NCBI GenBank assembly: GCA_032622095.1
Contig: CP136068.1
Span: 128,349,989-128,413,988, forward strand
Origin: Siphonodentalium dalli
Lineage: Eukaryota; Mollusca; Scaphopoda; Gadilida; Siphonodentaliidae
DNA length: 64,000 bases
Reading direction: 5' to 3'
The notes beneath the pieces are model-generated. The model was not told where the DNA came from. It did not search any database and was given only the letters and a program-made list of their open reading frames with translations. The position numbers and the translations under genes are program-made. Below are positions 59,162 to 64,000 of this stretch, piece after piece. Every line of letters begins with the position of its first letter. The first letter of the stretch is position 1.

Positions 59162-59420
59162 GTGGGTAACGCTCCCATACGTCATCGGTGCCGTCGGTCC
59201 TCGCTTCAATCGTGCACACGTTCGTTGATTTGTTGAACACGAATGTCCCCCACATATTCATCTCGCAAATTGTCACACATTCCAGTCTGGAACGAACTGC
59301 GATATCGTATGAGGCTCTCGTCCAGTATTTCGGTGACTTTGTTGGAAAAAACCACTGAGCCAAGACAGAGCCAGAACAAGTCAGCATAAGTATGGATACA
59401 GTATAGAAAATATGAGGCAT
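59162..59420 (-). CDS. Exon 1 copy 4: signal peptide plus PAN-like domain with a lost cysteine
   Basis: The minus strand reads MPHIFYTVSILMLTCSGSVL, then AQWFFPTKSPKYWTRASYD and LECVTICEMNMWGTFVFNKS, with a phase-1 donor GTACATAA. It is open and nearly identical to the intact exon, but the third conserved cysteine is tryptophan (NMWGTF against NMCGTF). It could be the first exon of a further tandem gene, but no other exon of such a gene is seen near it. A 2.2-kb element is inserted in its upstream region, so it may be silent. Confidence 0.6.
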
Positions 59421-59637
59421 TTCTTATCTCAGTTCCCGACGAGACACTTTCAGTCTGCCGACTTGACGAGTGCAATGGATATTACTTATTGAACTCTCCG
59501 TGTCGTCTTTAATGCCGCGCCAGTTTGGTCGCTGCTACCATGCAGGACACACATTCGCTGTATGAATTATGCATCGATCAAATCATAGTACACAAGCAAC
59601 AAAATCACCAAGAAATTGTATAATATTGGTAATCTGG
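59421..59637 (-). promoter_or_regulatory. Upstream region of exon-1 copy 4, proximal part
   Basis: Conserved with 54815-55030. It is cut by the element that follows and resumes at 61799. Confidence 0.45.
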
Positions 59638-61798
59638 GCCCTGTTTCATGAAAGCAACTTATGACATAGTTGGGACTTAAGATGGTCATAAGTTCAAACT
59701 TCAGTCATAAGTGCGTTTCACGAACAAGGTCTTAACTTAAGATGGTCTTAACTTTGGTCTTAACTTTAAGACTGCTGTGAGGTGTCATAAGATAATCTTA
59801 AAGTTAAGACACACGTGATAAGTGGCATATCGATCACAAGTATGGCGGCCTATGTTATTTTGCACATTACGGAGATATCTGTACATTTTCTAGGCGGGCA
59901 ATTCGTCGTCTGGTATACAGGGTCGTGGCTACAGAGTGAGAGGGGGTGTTCGCCGCGAAATGTCCAACTACACCCTCTTAAACAACACCAAATTCTCTTT
60001 GGGTTTAAACATTCAAACTTTCCAAAACCAAAGTTTGCAGAGGGTAACCCCCCCACAGTATAACCATAGGGTTAGTTTGGTAAAAACAATTCAGAGCACA
60101 GGCTTATCATCAGGGACGTGGAGAATGGGGTTTGTGTGTTGTCCACCCCCCCCCCCCACCAACACACACACTTTGGTCAAATGTTTAGCAATTGGAAATT
60201 TCATGCCTGACAACAACATTAATCGTACACTATATATAGGTTTCAATTGTTTGAATTTCTAACTAGTAAAGGAATGTGTTGTTTTCGAAAAACAGCAGCA
60301 ACCGAAAATCACTAACTTTAGGGGCGTCATGTTAGAAATTTCTAACTATTGGAATATTTGAGATACCAATTAGAAAGTTTAACTCCAACGGGTGGGGTGG
60401 ACATGGCATTTCGCGAACATGGTAGTTTGGCCCGGTTCAATTAAGGGGTGGTGCAGTTGACAATTGCACGATGTACCCCCCCCCCCCCCCGCCCCCCACA
60501 CACACACAGAGACCAACTAGCCACCCCGAGCCTCGTCGAATGTAGGATATAGTCATTTATCAGCTGTGTATGTGACCTATAGATAATATATATTATAAAA
60601 TTGTATCACCCACGAATTATACTTTTGATAAGAATTATGGCCTAGCTCAAAGCTCACAATCTACTCTATGTTATTCCATATGTGTGTGGGGAGATGGGGT
60701 AAAATGAGATCAATTAATGTATTGATTCTTTCCTCTTTCCAAATTTCCGTCGGCTATTTACATAGCAGATATGTCATATAGGAAAGGTAACACAAACGCT
60801 CTTTATCAAAATATGTTTTAGAAATAGTGACAATTTTCTATAGAGAATATTATTTGTATTGAGTTTATGCCCACGCCCATATATCGTGATTTTCAAGACT
60901 GTCCAAATTTTTGTCATGTTTTTTTTTGCAGGGGTGGGATGACCGTTGTACAGCATACTGTATATATGATATACACACCCGTAACGATGACACCCCTTAA
61001 TACGAGTGTGCTAATGAAAACGTAGTTATATATATATATCTCCATGGTATGACAACCGCATAAAACATCTGCATAAAAATAATAAAAAAGTTACTCTAAC
61101 AAATATTTTTCATTTCCCTTCGAATCGAAAAATTACCTATGTGTGTCCTGATGACATCGCCGATTTATTTTGATTATTGCTACACGTAGAGAGCGGTGGT
61201 CGATAATACACGAGTTATGTCGGCTCACATAAAAAAAATCGCCGCCTAATCATTGCTCTCAGTGGATTAACTCGGCGTGAATACATGGTCGCAGTCATGC
61301 ATCGATCCATATAATTATATTGTCTTCTGACACCGCCACTCGTCAGTAAACGCAAAGCTCGTCATTTTAAGAGCCTGCGATGTACTCATGTTCGAATTCA
61401 CATCGTGGAACTCATACAAGTCTAAGATCCATATGCGAATATAAAGCCACTGACTATAGACACTAAGATACATGCGCTGATTCGCCCACCCCACCACAGC
61501 CGCTATGCAGCATCCCTGTCACACAATAATGTCAACTCGGACTCGGCTCTTTCTCGATAACCTCTCAATGCCGTACATAAAGATTTCACAAGCCCACATT
61601 TTTTTGTTCCGGACTGTAGAAAATTGTCGATAAACAGTCTAAATGAGCGGGAACTTAACTTACTACTTAAGTAGGACTTAATCTTGTTTTGTGAAACGCG
61701 TTCTTGAAACGGAAAAGTTACATCATAAGATCCACATTAGATCTTAGACTAAGTCCATCTTAAGATAATCTTATGACCTTGCTTCATGAAACAGGCCC
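59638..61798. mobile_element. TIR element with GGGCC-TGTTTCATGAA ends, ~2.16 kb
   Basis: The left end GCCCTGTTTCATGAAAGCAA and right end (reverse-complemented) GGGCCTGTTTCATGAAGCAA are inverted repeats. They lead into subterminal runs of CTTAAGATGGTCATAAG-type palindromes. CTGG flanks both sides but overlaps the G run, so the duplication length is ambiguous. The paralog at 55025-55035 reads through (AATCTGGCTATTATG) and gives the empty site. The interior has C runs near 60149 and 60477 and no transposase. Ends of this kind recur in animal DNA transposons; I leave the superfamily open. Confidence 0.85.
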
Positions 61799-62140
61799 CT
61801 GGCGATTATGTCCACCCACTATCGAGTCGCGACGATCTAATCACGCCCCGTTTAGTAGAATTAATTATAACGTTGCAAAGAGGCAATCATTACGTCATGC
61901 ATTATTTAACATGGACCGTCTTTCTAATAATAGCCCACGCGGTTCTGGTTATCATGTGACCATTTGTTTCACGGTGTATGGTTGTGCGATGCTCTTATCT
62001 ATACTTCCGTGTATCGAAGACACCATTAATACAGTAACCAAACGCTCGTACAACGCGAGGCTAGAAGTGAACGTCAGACTTGCTGTATTAATTACTTGTA
62101 TTAGTATATAAACTCCGAGCAAATAAGAATACAACTCGAA
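61799..62140 (-). promoter_or_regulatory. Upstream region of exon-1 copy 4, distal part
   Basis: Resumes the match to 55033-55350 (ACTATCGAGTCGCGACGAT, TTTGTTTCACGGTGTATG, AAACTCCGAGCAAATAAGAA). Conservation reflects duplication; function is inferred. Confidence 0.5.
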
Positions 62141-62219
62141 TCATTTCAGTTTATTTCACACCTGTTTCTGGGATAACCTGTGTGTCGACTGAGAACCTGT
62201 GTGTCAATTGAGGAGAACA

Positions 62220-62340
62220 CACGGAGGATTTGTGTAAATGTTAGCCCAAACGACATTTCGAAGTAACGACGGCTTTGTTGTTTATTTCGAGGAATAATAC
62301 CGCATCATATGAATTCAGCCCAAATATATTGACAGGTGTC
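62220..62340 (+). repeat. Repeat shared with 21485-21620
   Basis: See the entry at 21485. Phrases GTAAATGTTAGCCCAAAC and GAATTCAGCCCAAATAT are common to both. Confidence 0.6.
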
Positions 62341-62394
62341 AAGGGTCTAACTCTATACTGAGCAATACAAAACTAATATAATAAATACCGAGTA

Positions 62395-63005
62395 CATTTA
62401 ATTTAACGCCAATGGGTCGTTTATGTGCGTTTAAGAGTGTATTTATGCCTAAAGCAAAGTGAAATAACGATCTTAAAATGAATTGGCCGGTATATTTTAT
62501 TAGTTATCAGGGTTACCAGGGTCGTAGTTGCATAAATTACAATATATCTTATTTTTATGCTAAGATCATTGCGTGGTTATCTGTTGTAGCTTGATCGGTA
62601 TCGATCGGTATTGAGGTTAACACAAATCCCATATATGGAAATTCCAAATATGGAAAGTGACTTGCGCATGCGCAAAACAGATACAATGGTCTTCCTAAAA
62701 ACGAAGCAATAAACGATTGATAACAACAAACACCGACCCAGTTAAATAACGACATTAGATGGCGGTGTATTGCGTCTTTAAGAGTGTGTTGATGTCTAAA
62801 TCATGTGATTAACTAATTAAAAAATTTTCGACTACATATTTCGATAATTATCAGGTCCGCAGTTCGGTCATGAAACAAAATTTCTGACTTGTATGTTAAG
62901 ACTTTAATTGCTTGGTAATTATTGAGATTGCAGTTTCCTTATATGGCAACTCCTTATTTGGAATTTTCTTGCGCATGAGCAGAAATGATAGAATTCCATG
63001 AAGAC
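62395..63005 (+). repeat. Two degenerate ~330-bp tandem units with an NRF1-like site
   Basis: Units start near 62405 and 62755. Common modules in order are GGCG or GGTCG then CG-TTTAAGAGTGT, ATGYCTAAA, ATTATCAGG or GTTATCAGG, a TATGG-AA-TCC patch, and TTGCGCATG. The first unit has a perfect TTGCGCATGCGCAA (62662-62675). They lie just upstream of the coding region at 63.4 kb and could be its promoter or the terminal repeats of its element. Confidence 0.5.
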
Positions 63006-63437
63006 GTCGGCATTTTTATTATCAGTCCAGACAGAGAAATTTGTATTGACTTGTTTCATTTATTTAATTTATGATGGTGATGTCATTTGATAAATAATAG
63101 TTAATTTTGTGTTGATAACACGATGCCGATGGTAAGATCAGTTCTGCAAATATCCACCGCACCTGCGAAGTTTATTTGTATAATCGGAGATTTCAATAAT
63201 CCTTTGTTGTGTTACTCTACTCTAGTAGTTGGCGTGTTGCCATTTTCTGCGATTGCTAAATTTAGTCTAATTACTGGACCCTCTGAATTTTCTTTCGCGA
63301 TTTAGATTTACAAATCAAAATAATTCAAATTCCAAATAAATCTTTTTCTTTTAACGAATTTTTCTCCATTCACTATTTGTTATACTGATAATAATATTTT
63401 ATTCTTTTGCCTTCCATTTTACTGTGTATCTGATTCA
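63006..63437. other. Non-coding or intron sequence before the right-edge gene
   Basis: Ends in a pyrimidine-rich stretch (ATTCTTTTGCCTTCCATTTT) and TGATTCAG, a plausible splice acceptor at 63437/63438. A 60-codon frame at 63123-63305 is unsupported. Confidence 0.35.
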
Positions 63438-63459
63438 GAATCAGTCAATCGCCATCATC

Positions 63460-64000
63460 ATGGTCAGAGCTGTGAGGGCAAATTTACAGCAGGGCTGTCA
63501 ACAGTTTTCACCTTTTAATGGTGTTCAGTGTACAGCAATTGCTTTGGTAGCATTGTTATTTTTTTCATCTGGCCGGATCAACGATCAAAACCAAAATGAT
63601 CAACTTGTGAACATTGATGCATATGATTTGGATGGACTGTTAGAACAGGGAACGATTTTGTATTCACAGTTAGTTCAAACTGTACATAGGGACATTCTAA
63701 ATTCAAACACTGGATATCTTGGACATTATCATTTGCCCGAAAATTTAGAGCCGTTTAACAATATTTTCCACATCCGATATGTTCGCGACCAATTTCATGG
63801 TGTTGTAAATGGGGATAGAGACAGCGTTTTTGGGCAACAATCGTTTCTTGAATCATTGATTTCAACATTAAGTCTTAGTGAATTTCACATTATAACATTT
63901 GGAGACATCACTGTTAGCTTTTATATTGACAGACCAAGAAATATATTTACAATTTTTGACTCTCATCAACGAGATTTGTTAGGACGAACGTCATCTGGAG
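63460..64000 (+). CDS. Papain-fold / deubiquitinase-like domain protein, 5' part (runs off window)
   Basis: From the ATG at 63460 the frame is open to the window end (180 codons) and open upstream to 63355. It reads FSPFNGVQCTAIALVALLFF, with Cys24 as candidate nucleophile. LDGLLEQGTILYSQLV and HGVVNGDRDSVFG follow, then IITFGDITVSFYID and IFTIFDSHQRDLLG, with Asp167 and His169 as candidate catalytic partners. The layout 'QCTAxAL ... LDxxLxxGTxLY ... GDxTVxxxxD ... FxxFDSHxRDxxG' fits a cysteine peptidase fold of the deubiquitinase type (C76-like, from memory) that is repeated in animal genomes, often beside PIF1-like helicase genes of mobile elements. Codon usage and lack of stops set it apart from the rest of the window. 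If the splice acceptor at 63437 is used, NQSIAII precedes the methionine. A host gene or an intact mobile-element gene are both possible. Confidence 0.55.
   Translation, partial: MVRAVRANLQQGCQQFSPFNGVQCTAIALVALLFFSSGRINDQNQNDQLVNIDAYDLDGLLEQGTILYSQLVQTVHRDILNSNTGYLGHYHLPENLEPFNNIFHIRYVRDQFHGVVNGDRDSVFGQQSFLESLISTLSLSEFHIITFGDITVSFYIDRPRNIFTIFDSHQRDLLGRTSSG

Noticed and set aside
59936-60262. 108-codon plus-strand frame with a proline run
   Set aside because: The proline run is a C homopolymer inside the TIR element; no homologous domain.

Overview
The window is animal nuclear DNA: AT-rich, almost no long open frames, short exons with proper splice signals, and dense transposon debris. The surviving exons encode secreted modules (PAN/Apple-like, C-type lectin-like), and the repeats look like those of marine invertebrates. 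I infer a lophotrochozoan, most likely a mollusc; no single sequence proves this. There are no bacterial-type genes, operons, rRNA genes or CRISPR arrays.

Gene content. The main host gene runs on the minus strand. Exon 1 (54559-54814) encodes a signal peptide and a PAN-like domain and ends in phase 1. A C-type-lectin-like exon (41209-41403) is flanked by phase-1 splice sites, and a third exon-like segment lies at about 37430-37898. The locus has been duplicated repeatedly. Exon 1 has a pseudogene copy at 25515-25776 (stop codon plus 4-bp insertion), a truncated copy at 56100-56180, and a fourth copy at 59162-59420 with a missing cysteine. The lectin exon has a copy at 9087-9284 with a damaged splice donor. 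Intron and upstream sequence is also paralogous: 10.9-11.9 kb matches 44.3-44.65 plus 49.4-49.6 kb, 14.2 kb matches 49.9-50.5 kb, and 19 kb matches 55.5-56 kb. The left half of the window is therefore a decayed sister of the right half. At the right edge (63.4-64.0 kb, plus strand) a different gene begins: a papain-fold, deubiquitinase-like domain that runs off the window.

Mobile elements fill the introns. Ten or more non-autonomous elements end at TTAA (piggyBac-like), in several unrelated families. There are two copies of a GATTAC-rich hAT-like element with 8-bp target duplications, one Mutator-like element with a perfect 9-bp duplication, a 2.2-kb element with GGGCC-TGTTTCATGAA ends, several foldbacks, a tRNA-headed SINE and LINE 3' ends. 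Some insertions are proven by empty sites in the paralogous copies.

The oddest objects are: a ~4.5-kb imperfect palindrome (44690-49165) inside the lectin-gene intron, built from two inverted copies of an unclassified transposon-type gene; a second relic of the same protein class at 5375-5868; and a 1.56-kb TTAA element carrying clustered RFX-type X-boxes and NRF1-type palindromes. Tandem arrays occur at 1-150, 3985-5215, 19.6-20.9, 22.1-23.8, 24.0-24.4 and 49.93-50.49 kb.
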